From the NCBI GenBank assembly GCA_944470555.2, contig OX104134.1, positions 72,844,678-72,908,677 on the forward strand: 64,000 nucleotides of DNA. Reading direction: 5' to 3'. A program made the translations under genes and the position numbers. This DNA is from Heterobilharzia americana. Taxonomy: Eukaryota > Platyhelminthes > Trematoda > Strigeidida > Schistosomatidae. Positions 1 through 10,608 of this stretch are shown here, piece by piece (the stretch's first letter is position 1; the number at the start of each line of letters is the position of its first letter). The notes beneath the pieces are model-generated. The model was not told the DNA's origin. It saw nothing but the letters and a program-made list of their open reading frames with translations, and did no database searches.

Positions 1-2957
1 GAGATTCGATAGCTAGCTCGCGTGGTCTTGCAGGTGTAGGTATAGGTATAACATTAAGTACCAGGGCAGAAAACCCACTACTAGACTGGATCCCAGTTGA
101 TAGTAACCTGTGCGCTGGCTGTCCAGCTGAACGGGTCAGTGAGGAGTGAAAGGAATATTGAAACTCACCGTCGTCTCTTTGTAATCTCTGCTTTAGCACC
201 CACTGACTGTAGTTTGGAAGAAGTGAAGGACGAATTCTACCGTAGACTGTCTAGCCTCCTCTCGAAAGCCAAGCGTTCGGATGTGGTGGTTGTTGCAGGT
301 GACTTCAATGGACAGGTGAGTAGACTGAGTGAGGGAGAAAGGCACTTAGGTGACACTTTCGGAATCCTGGCTGGAAGCACAGATAACAGTGATCGCCTAC
401 CACAGCTATGCTCAGATAACCGCCTATTTCTGGCTAGCACAAATTTCAGACACAGACAAAGACACTGTCTGACGTGGCGTCCACTGAGCTCAACTCAGCG
501 ATGGGCCCAGATAGACCGCCCCTTCTGGAGTACGTACTTGGATAGCGACCACACGTTGGTCCGAGTGCGTATATGTCTGCGTCTGAATGGACGTAGGAAA
601 CATTTGGCAACAAAACCACTACGAGTTCTGCTGGACAACGAAAACACCAAAGCCGTGTTCAGTGAGAAGTTGGCTAGGCAGTTATCGGAACAAAAGACTG
701 TCACTCATCCAGAAGAAGCTTGGTGCCATCTTCAGTCTACTGTAAAAGCAGCACTGGAGACTGTAGCCGACTCCAAGATAATGGCTAAAAAGAGCCAGTG
801 GATATCAGCAGCTTCTTCCAAACTAATGGATGCACGTGAATGCATCCCTGCAGGCTCTGAGTACAATGAAGAGCGAGCGCAACTTAAAAATAAACTGACG
901 AAAAGTCTGCGCAACGATCGTGAACAGTGGTGGGCAGCAAAGGCTAAAGAGATGGAAAAGGCAGCGGCGATCGGTAACAGTAGACAGTTATTTAGACTTA
1001 TTAAGGAGACTGGGGGGAAATGGTCAACAACAGTTAGTGAGGTTATAGCGGAGAAGGACGGATCGGCGATTCACTCGCAGGGAAGGCGACTGGGACGATG
1101 GGCAGAACACTTTGAGGAACAGTTTAACTGGCCTCCAGCCACCATTGCGCTGCCCGCTATCCAGTCGGACCCTGAATGGGACATAGAGACAGGTCCCCCA
1201 ACACTAGAAGAAGTTGAGAAAGCGGTAGGTAGCCTGAAACGGGGAAGGGCAGCAGGACCAGACGGACTACCTGCTGAGGTATACAAGAATGGTGGTAGAG
1301 TTCTCTTAGTCAGGCTAACGGAAGTGTTAGCCAGTATATGGGAATCAAATACGATCCCCTCCGACTGGTCTAAGTCACTCATTATCCCAGTCTTCAAGAA
1401 AGGCGAGAAGTCCTCTTGTGATAACCACAGAGGAATCAGCCTGACAAACATAGTGTCTAAGATCCTAAGTTCTATAATTCTCCGACGCCTGAGTGGAGCT
1501 CGGGAACAGCAAGCCCGAGAAAACCAGGCAGGCTTTAGACCTGGCCGTGGATGTATCGACCAAATATTCACACTGCGCCAGGTCCTGGAACATAGGCATG
1601 CTTACAGACGCCCGACAATAGCTGTATTTCTCGACCTGAAGGCGGCATTTGACTCCGTTGATCGAGAAGTCTTATGGCAGTGTCTGTCACTGAAAGGCGT
1701 GCCTAGTAAGTACATCACCTTATTGAAAGCTCTCTACTCGAACACTTGTGGGCATGTTAGAGCCTATGGTGAGTTGTCCAGGGAGCTATACTCATCAAGT
1801 GGTGTCCGTCAAGGATGCCCACTATCCCCATTCTTATTTAATTTTATCATAGATATTCTTATGGAGGTTTCCCTCTCGTCACCTAATTACAAAGACGTTG
1901 ACCGGATCACAGGTGAATTTTCCTTAGATCTAGAATATGCAGATGACATAGTCCTGTTAGGTGAAGACGCTGACAAGATGCAGAGTCTTCTGAACACTTT
2001 GAGTGGGAATTTGAGAATGTTTGGGATGCGATTTTCACCACCCAAATGCAAATTTTTGCTCCAGGACTGGTCTTCAGCGGTACCGCGGTTAACAATAGAG
2101 AGTGAAGTGGTTGAGTGTGTTGACCACTTCACTTACCTGGGAAGTAGGATCAACCCTGGTGGGTTAGTTGCCGATGAGATTTCTGCACGGATACAAAAGG
2201 CTCGATTGGCTTTTGCCAATTTGCGCCACCTATGGCGCCGCCGTGATATTCGTTTGTCTATTAAGGGTCGCGTGTACTGCACAGCAGTCCGCTCTGTTCT
2301 ACTGTATGGCTGTGAAACATGGCCATTGAAAGTGGAAGACATGAGAAGGTTACAGGTATTTGACCACCGTTGCCTTCGTAGTATAGGACGTATTCCGTGG
2401 TGTCACCATGTGAGTAATGCAGAAGTTAGGTGTAGAGTTTTAGGGAGAAGAGGTAAGTCAGTCGACGAGGTTGTGAACCTTCATCGACTGAGATGGTTGG
2501 GACACGTACTACGTATGCCTAGTCACCGATTGCCTCGTCACACAATGTTGGCTGAGGTGGGTTCAGGCTGGAAAAAGGCCCGAGGTGGCCAGACTAAAAC
2601 ATGGCACCAATGTATGAAGTCTCTGACTGTTGGTTTAAGCCATGTAGGACGATGCAGACTAGGTGGTTGGGGTCCACGGGACAAGAGGAACCAGTGGTTG
2701 GAGACCCTAGGTGATATGGCTCAGAACCGAAGTCAGTGGCGCAGATGTATACACACATTATCCTCATCTTAACAACGCTATACCGAATCTCACTATTTTG
2801 TCACTCCTCTTTCCTTTCTTCTCATGCTTTATATTTCTTTTGACTGCATTCACTTATCTTCATCCTTCACCTCACTACCTTTTTACTTGATGTGCTGATA
2901 TGAGGTGTGGCAACTCGGACCGTTACGCAGTAATGCCTGGTCCTATGTTGATAATGA
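1..2957 (+). mobile_element. RTE-like non-LTR retrotransposon, copy 1
   Basis: Nearly complete coding part of a non-LTR element with an apurinic-type endonuclease (EN) followed by reverse transcriptase (RT). The left end is cut by the window edge. The 3' UTR (2773-2957) matches copy 2 at 50102-50290 and ends near 2957, where copy 2 carries a short GAT repeat, a tail of the kind seen in RTE elements. From about position 602 to the 3' end it is almost base-for-base the same as copy 2 (offset 47362), but the first 600 bp are clearly more diverged. The clade call rests on the RT motifs and the C-terminal LRWLGHVLRM segment typical of schistosome SR2/SR3/Perere-3-type elements; no tree was made. 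Confidence 0.9.
97..2772 (+). CDS. Endonuclease/reverse transcriptase polyprotein of RTE-like element (5' end incomplete)
   Basis: Encodes the enzyme that nicks target DNA and copies element RNA into it. Visible motifs: EN core GDFNGQV (near residue 68) and DSDHTLVR (near 150); RT fingers AGPDGLPAEVYK (near 387); NQAGFRPGRG (near 477); motif A FLDLKAAFDSVD (near 511); RQGCPLSPFLFN (near 570); catalytic YADD (near 613); thumb FTYLGSRI; and the C-terminal LRWLGHVLRM block. The RT is intact and the frame is open for 891 codons. The listed start is only where the open frame begins (a TTG). Compared with copy 2, the EN carries a 4-bp net frame change near 110-130 and lacks about 45 bp, in frame, just before SDH (near 510). 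The RT may be sound but the endonuclease is probably not. Confidence 0.88.
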   Translation: MIVTCALAVQLNGSVRSERNIETHRRLFVISALAPTDCSLEEVKDEFYRRLSSLLSKAKRSDVVVVAGDFNGQVSRLSEGERHLGDTFGILAGSTDNSDRLPQLCSDNRLFLASTNFRHRQRHCLTWRPLSSTQRWAQIDRPFWSTYLDSDHTLVRVRICLRLNGRRKHLATKPLRVLLDNENTKAVFSEKLARQLSEQKTVTHPEEAWCHLQSTVKAALETVADSKIMAKKSQWISAASSKLMDARECIPAGSEYNEERAQLKNKLTKSLRNDREQWWAAKAKEMEKAAAIGNSRQLFRLIKETGGKWSTTVSEVIAEKDGSAIHSQGRRLGRWAEHFEEQFNWPPATIALPAIQSDPEWDIETGPPTLEEVEKAVGSLKRGRAAGPDGLPAEVYKNGGRVLLVRLTEVLASIWESNTIPSDWSKSLIIPVFKKGEKSSCDNHRGISLTNIVSKILSSIILRRLSGAREQQARENQAGFRPGRGCIDQIFTLRQVLEHRHAYRRPTIAVFLDLKAAFDSVDREVLWQCLSLKGVPSKYITLLKALYSNTCGHVRAYGELSRELYSSSGVRQGCPLSPFLFNFIIDILMEVSLSSPNYKDVDRITGEFSLDLEYADDIVLLGEDADKMQSLLNTLSGNLRMFGMRFSPPKCKFLLQDWSSAVPRLTIESEVVECVDHFTYLGSRINPGGLVADEISARIQKARLAFANLRHLWRRRDIRLSIKGRVYCTAVRSVLLYGCETWPLKVEDMRRLQVFDHRCLRSIGRIPWCHHVSNAEVRCRVLGRRGKSVDEVVNLHRLRWLGHVLRMPSHRLPRHTMLAEVGSGWKKARGGQTKTWHQCMKSLTVGLSHVGRCRLGGWGPRDKRNQWLETLGDMAQNRSQWRRCIHTLSSS

Positions 2958-3850
2958 TATTGACATGCCTTGTAATCTAGCATTTACTTTTTTTGCTCAG
3001 TTCTTTGTTTTTGATATCCATTTGGCTTTATTTGACGAAATAGATGTATTATTTGGTGTCATTTACGTGACCCTTAGGGCGAGGGTTGCGCAAAGCATGA
3101 GATGAATTTAGGTTATTATTATTACTGTGTACTTAGAGATATATAATACTTGTCCAGTTCAGTACTATGATAATCTCCCAAAATTCCACTCTTTATTTTG
3201 TGATTCTTTTACCTGAAAATAAGGATTTCAGCAACTGTGACTTACTTATCATAATGGGCACTTCTTTAACTGTGTTGCCGTTTGTGCTCTTATTCATCGC
3301 GTGGCACTGATGTTCCGAGACTGTACATCAATCGAGAATTCAATAATGGCACTACTGATTCTGTAAGTTTTGTTTGTTGATTTACTGTCATTTGTGTGAA
3401 AGACTGCCATGAGGTTAGAAACGATTGATTTGCAAACTGTTACTGTTATTTAGTTACATCTCAATTTATTTGTAAAAGCACTGGGATTGAAAAAGGAGTC
3501 TTGATCACAATTAAATATGAAATCACCAACTGTCCTTTATATTTGAGCTTTGGTTCTCCGCCTATTTGTGAAGTGACAGAGGAAGTCATCTACTCTGAAT
3601 TCAGTGTATTTACTGCTTAGATAGTTTTACTTGCCTTATTCCAAACCGATAAGTGTAGTTAAGTAAGTGACAATAGGACTAAGTTAATCATGGTAGATAC
3701 ATTCTTTTTTCTTACATCAGGATTGATAATACACATTTAAAATGTATCCGAGTTGCTGTGAACTTTGACCCAGATAAGATATGAGACGTGATGGCTAACT
3801 AAGTATTAGCCTCATCCGTGAGTAGTGATCTAAGCTAAATCTTCATAAGG

Positions 3851-3877
3851 ATATATATATATATATATATATATATA
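3851..3877. repeat. TA microsatellite
   Basis: Uninterrupted AT/TA dinucleotides over about 27 bp. Confidence 0.95.
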
Positions 3878-5105
3878 CCATAACAGTAGGACTTATTCCT
3901 TTCCTTCTACACCTAGTTTTTATGGGTTTCACATGCCTAAGACTTTACTTTATCTTCAGTTGTTTTACAGTAACTACTTTGACCGTAATTATAAGTTAGG
4001 CGTAAGTACTGGTGAACATGCATAATGAAATAATTTCAGTAACATTAGTTCTTTATTTGCGGAACCCGTTGTACTTTTTATGCTTTTTTTATTAAAAAGC
4101 TTGATGATGATGAGTTATTTAACTTAAAGAGATGAGTGTGACTCATTACGTTTGAAGGAAAGCGATATTCAGCTTATTTATTATTTTACACTAAGGTATG
4201 TGCGAATTAAAATCCATATGCCCTTATGAGCAACACAGGATAATACCATATATCTTCAGACGTTTAGATGTAATATTTTTCATACACATCATGTTATCAG
4301 ACGTCAGAATCAAATCACTGTGCTGCATAACGCATAAAATAGGTTGTGTAGAATAATTTACTCAATTTTGTCAGATTTTACTCTGAACTTTAACTAAGTG
4401 ATAGTACAATGAATGTTCAACCATCTACACGATGTGTGTTTATTTATTGTGTGCCATTCCACGTTGTTATAACATATGGTGTAAGTAATTGGGTTAAAGT
4501 GTTATAAATTGCAAGTCTCCTTCACAAGTTCGTTGCAAATGTCCAAACCGTACCGAAATCTTTCATTAAAATAGTTTGTATAACCTTATTATTCACCGTA
4601 AAGAACTAGTTGTAGACGTTATTTGCTGTAGTTTATTCAGTTTTAAGTCATTGTGTTCTTTACTAAAACACAAGTCAGTATGTTTATACATTATCGTGCA
4701 TATTACATCAATCCTAGATTGTTTTCATTCCCTATAATCTACCAATGTCCAAGTTTTACTCCTTTAGTGTTCTACTTAAAATAATTATCAGTCATGTGAT
4801 CGCTTCTTAAACTTCGGTCATTACTTCTTCCATTTCATGAATTTGAATAAGGCAAGAAGAACAGTAGTGGCAGGATTAGCATGGATGTATTCTCATCAGC
4901 TACTTTGCAACCTACAGAATATAATGTTTATGGTAAACAATGTTACACAACGTACTTTAATGAGTCGATAAGAATGTTTCAAATTGAGATGGAAGGTAAC
5001 GAAGATTTAAGTTGACTGATATTCATGAAGTTGTTAAGACTGCTCAACGGTTAACTATTTATATAGTGACAGAATGAACATTCAAGTGAAGATGGGGAAA
5101 AAGCG

Positions 5106-5130
5106 TATATATATATATATATATATATAT
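5106..5130. repeat. TA microsatellite
   Basis: Uninterrupted TA dinucleotides over about 25 bp, just beyond the 3' end of the minus-strand Penelope-like remnant. Confidence 0.95.
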
Positions 5131-5289
5131 CTGGGAAGCGGTTTTACACAGCGTTAAGTAAACGTAGTAAAAGGTTAACATGTTTTCATTATATTGAGCA
5201 ATAAGACAAATACAACTCAGTAAGTTTTGAAATGGACCGAAAAATGAAGTGGAAAAACTAGAGGTCATGAGGTTATGAACTTTTTACTT

Positions 5290-6560
5290 AGACCTAACAG
5301 GTTAAAATTACCAAGGTAATACAAGATTGACAACACTATCTCTCTGAATACATAGATCAGGTTTGAGTCTTTTAATTGAAACTGCCTCAGCAAACCGCAA
5401 CAAAGTGGTCTTTGGTTGTTTGTTGATCACTACGAATCCCTTTAATACGTCGACTTTATGCCCAGTATCAAGCAAATGCCCGGCGATTGCACTATTTAAA
5501 CCTGTGGATCTTAAGACTCGAATTCTTTGTAATATTTTCAGAAATGCGGACAAGAACCTTTCTCTCTGTTCTTCAGATGTATATGATTTGGCACTTACAT
5601 TTGAATTAGTAGATACAGTTGGAAGTAATAAGAGGTGGGAACTTGTCCACTTTGAACTGTCTAGATGAGTATTTAGTCTGATACATGCAGACTAACTTGG
5701 CAACTAGACAGGTCCTTTTTATTACAGCACTGTCTATAAATCATTCCTGAAGCAATTTCATCTATTGAAAGGAAAGGTGTAGATAGACGAGCTTCTTGTC
5801 AACTGTACACTGCCCTTACTCCTCTTCACTTCTGTCCTACCGTACTTGTCAATGAACTTTTGTGGGTAACCATTTTCGTGTAGACAGTTTTCGACAAAGG
5901 TCAGTTCTTCTTCAATTTTTTCTTCAGAGTACAGTTTATGCGTACGGTTGAAAGGTGTTCTTACTAGACATTTTTGTAACTGATTGGGCAAAGCTGCTGA
6001 AATTTAAATAAGGCCCACTCCACCTGTTTTGCCGATGAATGCGTCTATGAATCTTTCCATTTTCACAACGTTTTAGGCTATGGTCTAGGAAGTAAAATTT
6101 GTTATGTTTCCATTGTGATTACTTCACTAAAAAGTAATCAATAAATGAGAGGGATGTCCACTATTACTGCAAACGACAAATGTATCTTCAATATACCTTA
6201 AGTATATTGCTGTTTGGTTGATTGCAGATTTCAGTTTCATCTGTTCTAGACTCCGCATGAAAATATCAGCGGGGATGAAGCCCAGAGGGGCTACCTAGGG
6301 TGACTGCATCGATTTGACGGTATAGGACGTTGATGAATTGAAATGAGACATTCTTTGTACGCACCACCGGCAGGAGCTGTTTGAATTCATATTTTGAAAA
6401 TGGAAGTAGTTCTGGATACTAACATATGATATCTACCGTCTCTTCCAGTGGTACCTTTATGAATAAGGATGATTCATCAAAAGAAATCTTAAGATCCTTC
6501 AACATTTCTGCAAATTCAAAGGTTACTTTCCATCTCAATTCGAAAAATAATTGTTTATTC
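5290..6560 (-). mobile_element. Penelope-like element remnant (RT plus GIY-YIG end), inactive
   Basis: Read on the minus strand, successive frames give Penelope-type RT landmarks in the right order. A motif-A block (SLFIKVPLEET) lies near 6450, an IDAVTLGSPLGF block near 6290 (the family norm is IDGVAMGSPLGP), the active-site box RYIEDTF near 6190 (norm YVDDTF), and the thumb block KCLVRTPFNRTHKLYSEE near 5950, followed by NGYPQKFIDKY. The C-terminal endonuclease side follows with HLLDTGHKVDVLKGF and AVSIKRLKPDLCIQ, ending in LVLPW at about 5310. Several frameshifts and stops separate the blocks, and the first catalytic Asp of the YxDD box is Glu. The GIY half of the nuclease is not recognisable. 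Confidence 0.85.
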
Positions 6561-9081
6561 ATTAAAGTACGTTGTATGACGTATTATTCGCCATAAACAT
6601 TATATTCCATAGATTGTAAAGCAGCTAATGAGAATCTTCGAAATCTTAATCCTGCTACTGTTGTTCTTCTAGCCTTATTCAGACCCATTCTTCAAGAAAA
6701 CAATGAAAAGTTCATCTTTCACTCAGACTACTTTTGTGAAGTATTGGGTTTCAGTTGGTCTTCCACTTACCAAGTGTGCAGCCTCTCTTTGCTTTCTCTA
6801 ATTTGTACCAACCTTCGAGTGCTATCGTTGAGAGGGATAGTACGCCTTTTCAAATACTCAGTAGTGGTCACTTCTGTCATACTTCATTTGACAAGAAAAA
6901 CTGTTTTTGTAGTAGTAGACTGTCATCATTTGGAGAACCATTGAAAACCTGAGAGCAATGAAGAGCTGTTTCGTGCTAGTTGGAACTTCTCAGAAGCTCA
7001 GGTCTCGTAGCGAACAAGTTACCACTCAGTCACTGAGTTGAAATCTAATAGTTCACATTTTCTTCGAATTAGTGATATAAAGCAACCATCGCTTAGTACC
7101 ATCGGCGAATATTTGTCGTCATATCCGAATTAGTTGGTCACACAGATTATTGCTTCTCATTAGAGCTTCAGGAAAACTTTGTTGAGGCATATCAGTAATC
7201 AGCAGAGGCAGCAATTAACATATTGGCAGATTTAGGAAAATATAGACCGTTGGATTCCAACCTAGTGACTTAATGACAATAAACTCACGGCAAGATCTGA
7301 CGTTCATTGGCTCGATCTCTTGTGGAGTCATGGGTGTACACTTTTGAGTAATCCAAAACTAGGAAAAAACTATTGTTCAGTCCTCCTAAGTTTCCAATGA
7401 TTCTCCAGCCAGTGCCAGTGCGTGATGAAAACTACCTTTAGACCAATCAATCCCCGAAAACTATCAACTGAAAAACTGTTTAGAATTGAGATTTTGAAGT
7501 GGTATTCATGAGTTTTCTTTTCGCAGTGTAATGTGAAGAAATCCCCGTTATATTGTTTTTATGGTATTTAATAAAGTCAGTATAGAAAAGTAATTGGGAC
7601 TCTGTCATAAAGTTTAAATTTGTATGTTGCGCTATGTATCACATTTAATGTGTCAGACCCTATAATAATTCAGAGCGAGAAAATCTTAGTCTAATACCAA
7701 ATAATTCAGTCAGGTACCTAAACCAGTTAATCATCCTGGACTGATTGATGTAGCAGGTAAAAAGTGCAGACATAACTTTACTCACCAACCAAGATTTGAT
7801 CATCCTTGCTGATTATTATTATTATGTTTCTTCTCCAGTAATTTATTTTACTGTATACTCTTTTGTGTTTTGAAGTTATGTAATGCATTGTATATTGATA
7901 CATAGAACTACAAATAAGACTAGTTGAATTAATCCCCCTATCATTGACGTCACTTTCAACTATTTCCTCCTCAAAATTCTTCTCCACGAATTTCAATATC
8001 TTGGGTTGGTTTCATAATTGGACCTGAGTTGATACCAGACTCCGAGAACACAAACTGCAATTTTTCATCTAAAGCCTCTCCATAACTCCTGGTATCATGA
8101 CAACATCCATTTTTCATAAACTTTTAATCCTGACTTTCGAATAATATCCTATAGACCAAAGGTCCTTTCATTTTTATATTTTAGTTTCTGGCTCTTGATG
8201 TATCAGAAAAGTTGATAACGTTTTTTTTACCACATTATCTCATGTCTCCAAATTAACAACTTTTTCACTAACCAACGAGTTGTTTATTCTTTGTGAAGTT
8301 TCTTCTTGATACTACATATCTCGCAGACTACCTAATTTGACCTGCAGTCAAGAAACCAGTACTGCTTTTTTATTTGAAGCATATGTATGAAATTACCAGT
8401 AGCGCTACTCAAAGTGGAATGTAACACAGCACTACGCAATTGCTGATGACAATACTCCTCTTCAGTAAAGCTAAATTGAATTGCAAAAATAAGGATAATT
8501 AGGGAATGAAAGAGTTACAGGAATATATTACTAACGGTCCTCATTTCCCAAAGCAATTGCACTATCTCAACATGTTTTAGGCCATTTATCTCAGCTGATC
8601 TAAACACCGATTATTGTTGAGTGTATTAAATCATTAAATGCCTTCTTCACACATGATTTAGATCGATTAGTTTAGGCCATAGTCTTTCTGTCTGCAAGTT
8701 AGTTCTTTCTCATAGCTACAGTCGATGTGATACCACAAGTTATATTGGGAGTTCACTATACCTGTTCTGATTATGGTAGTTTCCAGGTTAAAAGCTTTAA
8801 GATTCTATTTCGCTCCATCATTTGAAACTTCACGCCGAATTTTAATACTCTTCAACCAGCAGTCTCAGTTTTTCTACTGCTTATCAATTGTTTTTTTAAG
8901 TTGTTGCCGTCCAAAGTGACTGATAATTAATTAAACAGTGTTGCATATGAACTTATTTTGATATAACTACTGGTCCTATTGATTACCTTAAACTAGATCC
9001 CGTTTTCTTCTATTTCAATAACTATGTTTGTTTTATTAAATTGTATTTAAATGTATATCATTTTACGCCACTTTTATTGAG
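6561..9081. other. No gene recognised
   Basis: AT-rich sequence with many stops in all frames. The part next to 6560 may be further eroded Penelope-like material. A 48-codon open stretch on the minus strand near 7970-8115 has no recognised homologue and no clear splice sites. Probably intron of the SIRT2-type gene, since its coding exon begins at 9082, but earlier sirtuin exons were not found. Confidence 0.45.
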
Positions 9082-9231
9082 GCTTTATCTTCATTCATCA
9101 TGCGATTCATGGTTGCTGGTTTTAAAAAGAATTACCTGAAATGTGGTGAACCTGATAACAAACGTGATGTATTTTGGTTGGGTAATGCAGACGATGGTGC
9201 TGTTAAACTTTGTGAACTTCTTGGTTGGAAG
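9082..9231 (+). CDS. SIRT2: SIRT2-type NAD-dependent deacetylase, C-terminal exon (third from last)
   Basis: Sirtuins remove acyl groups from lysine using NAD; SIRT2 is mainly cytoplasmic. This 50-codon exon ends with KRDVFWLGNADDGAVKLCEL then LGWK. That matches the end of the sirtuin catalytic fold, where human SIRT2 reads RDVAWLG...CLALAELLGWK; Trp in the DVxWLG block favours SIRT2 over SIRT3. The exon is open from an AG at 9080-9081, after a pyrimidine-rich run, to a donor GTAAGA at 9232, and it splices in phase 0 onto 13805. The exact 5' edge is the least certain part: an AG at about 9130 would also keep frame, and an in-frame ATG at 9100 is probably internal. The catalytic core (GAGIS, NID and HG motifs) is not seen and presumably lies upstream of the window or in unrecognised exons. 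Confidence 0.82.
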
Positions 9232-9526
9232 GTAAGAGAGCATGTTTAGTGCGTTATCTAGCTTCTCAAGTTTTTATTTCAGGCAGTTTCTTTGTTATAT
9301 GTGTAATATTTATTCATAAAATGTTTACTAATTGGAACTAATTGAAGCGATCTTTATGGCAAGGAATTATTCAGTTATATCAATTTTTGTATTTTCGTCA
9401 GTCATGTGGTTTGTTGCTTTTTACCTTTTACATTGGAGCTTGGATCAAACTGCGCTCAGAAACCAAGTACACATCTGTTCGACAGAAAATGAGCCAGACT
9501 TATTGTGTTAGGGTTAGTTATACTAC

Positions 9527-9610
9527 CCAACCGACCAAAAGTAGGAGTCGAACCCATGAGCCACTGGTTGGAAGTCGAATGCCTATACCAGTGTACCACA
9601 GTTTCACCTG
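9527..9610 (-). repeat. tRNA-like sequence (tRNA pseudogene or SINE head)
   Basis: On the minus strand there is a perfect internal B-box (GGTTCGACTCC, 9544-9554) and an A-box-like TGGTACACTGG (9588-9598) about 34 bp upstream of it. The anticodon-loop region reads CTTCCAA, as in tRNA-Gly(UCC), but its 5' stem side no longer pairs, so this is not a functional tRNA. The spacing and boxes fit a tRNA-derived SINE head or an old tRNA pseudogene in the SIRT2 intron. Confidence 0.55.
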
Positions 9611-9943
9611 ACTAGAGCTTAAGAAGATCAGAAGTTTATAAGCAATCAATTGAACTTATTTCAAAGTAGTTTTAACCCGTGAACTGAAATAAGTTGGAGA
9701 ACCATTGAGAAACCGGAAACACTGTATATTTGTTTGGTCATTATTTTGGACTCCTCATGAGTGAGAGACACCACTTTGACATGGTGCAATAAGCACAAAC
9801 TGCCCACCGAACTGATTTTGATCATCATTTATCATGAAAGTTGAATAGGTAGACTTCTGTGAGGATTGTATTCTGCTAGTGTGAGTGTAGAACTTGGGCG
9901 CTGTGGTGGTGTATGGTTTGCATCTTAATTTGTTTATTAACTG

Positions 9944-10405
9944 TTTTACACAGTGAAACAGCATTATTACTTACTGGATGACATTTCTAAGACAGTTGTT
10001 TATTCATGTATATTCCTTTCAAAGGTAGCTTCATATGGGCAACCAGGTAGTTTCATTAGCTCTCAAGCAATGTGTGGCTGATTAACCTTCTGCATGTTCG
10101 TACAGAAGGTTAATGAATATCGTTTCAATTGCTTCTCGAACTTATCAGGGTGCAGACAGAATGCTATAGCCGAAGCTTTACTGATCGAATCCACATTGAA
10201 GACATGGAATAGGATTGACTTAACACCTAGTCCAGATATTTGGAAAATCCTACTACCTGTAAGACAAATAAAAGAGAAAAAATAGAACTATTAAGGCAGA
10301 ATGTAGAATACATGAGGTTATCTTTGAAAGGAATATACATGAATAATCAACTGTGTTAGAAATATCATCCAGTAAATAATACTAATACTGTTCCACGGTG
10401 TAAAA
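9944..10405. repeat. Foldback/MITE-like inverted repeat element
   Basis: Two arms of about 95-100 bp (9944-10040 and 10305-10405) are reverse complements at roughly 85% by eye. They share the core TATTCATGTATATTCCTTTC and outer ends reading TTTTACAC. The roughly 265-bp interior contains a perfect 12-bp hairpin (10081-10114). No open frame or transposase is present. It could be a non-autonomous DNA transposon or foldback element; no target duplication is obvious. Confidence 0.65.
10081..10114. repeat. Perfect 12-bp stem hairpin
   Basis: ATTAACCTTCTG (10081-10092) and CAGAAGGTTAAT (10103-10114) are exact reverse complements around a 10-nt loop, inside the foldback element. Confidence 0.9.
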
Positions 10406-10608
10406 TATCCAGCAAACAAATCAAGATGGAAACATCCTATTTTGTTTGTCCAACGTATGTTTAAACTTGTTTCTCCCTTACTCAGTTATCTACGTTGCTA
10501 AAGTAAAAACATTTTACTAATTTCTTTGCGGAGTGGTTTGTTCAAACTGACTTCTCAATCCCATAAAGTACTACGAATTCGATGCTTAGTTTTGCTTAGC
10601 TTTTTAGC

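Larger units (their letters stand above)
2958..5289. other. No gene recognised
   Basis: AT-rich sequence without a supported coding exon on either strand. It holds two TA microsatellites (listed separately) and a short GATGATGATGAG at 4104 that could be the end of an eroded RTE tail. It could lie in an upstream intron of the SIRT2-type gene; that is an inference from position only. Confidence 0.5.

Noticed and set aside
5363..5668. 101-codon plus-strand ORF
   Set aside because: It is the antisense shadow of the Penelope-like C-terminal coding region on the minus strand.
7778..7996. 72-codon minus-strand ORF and an adjacent open stretch to about 8115
   Set aside because: Frames do not join through credible splice sites, and no family is recognised.
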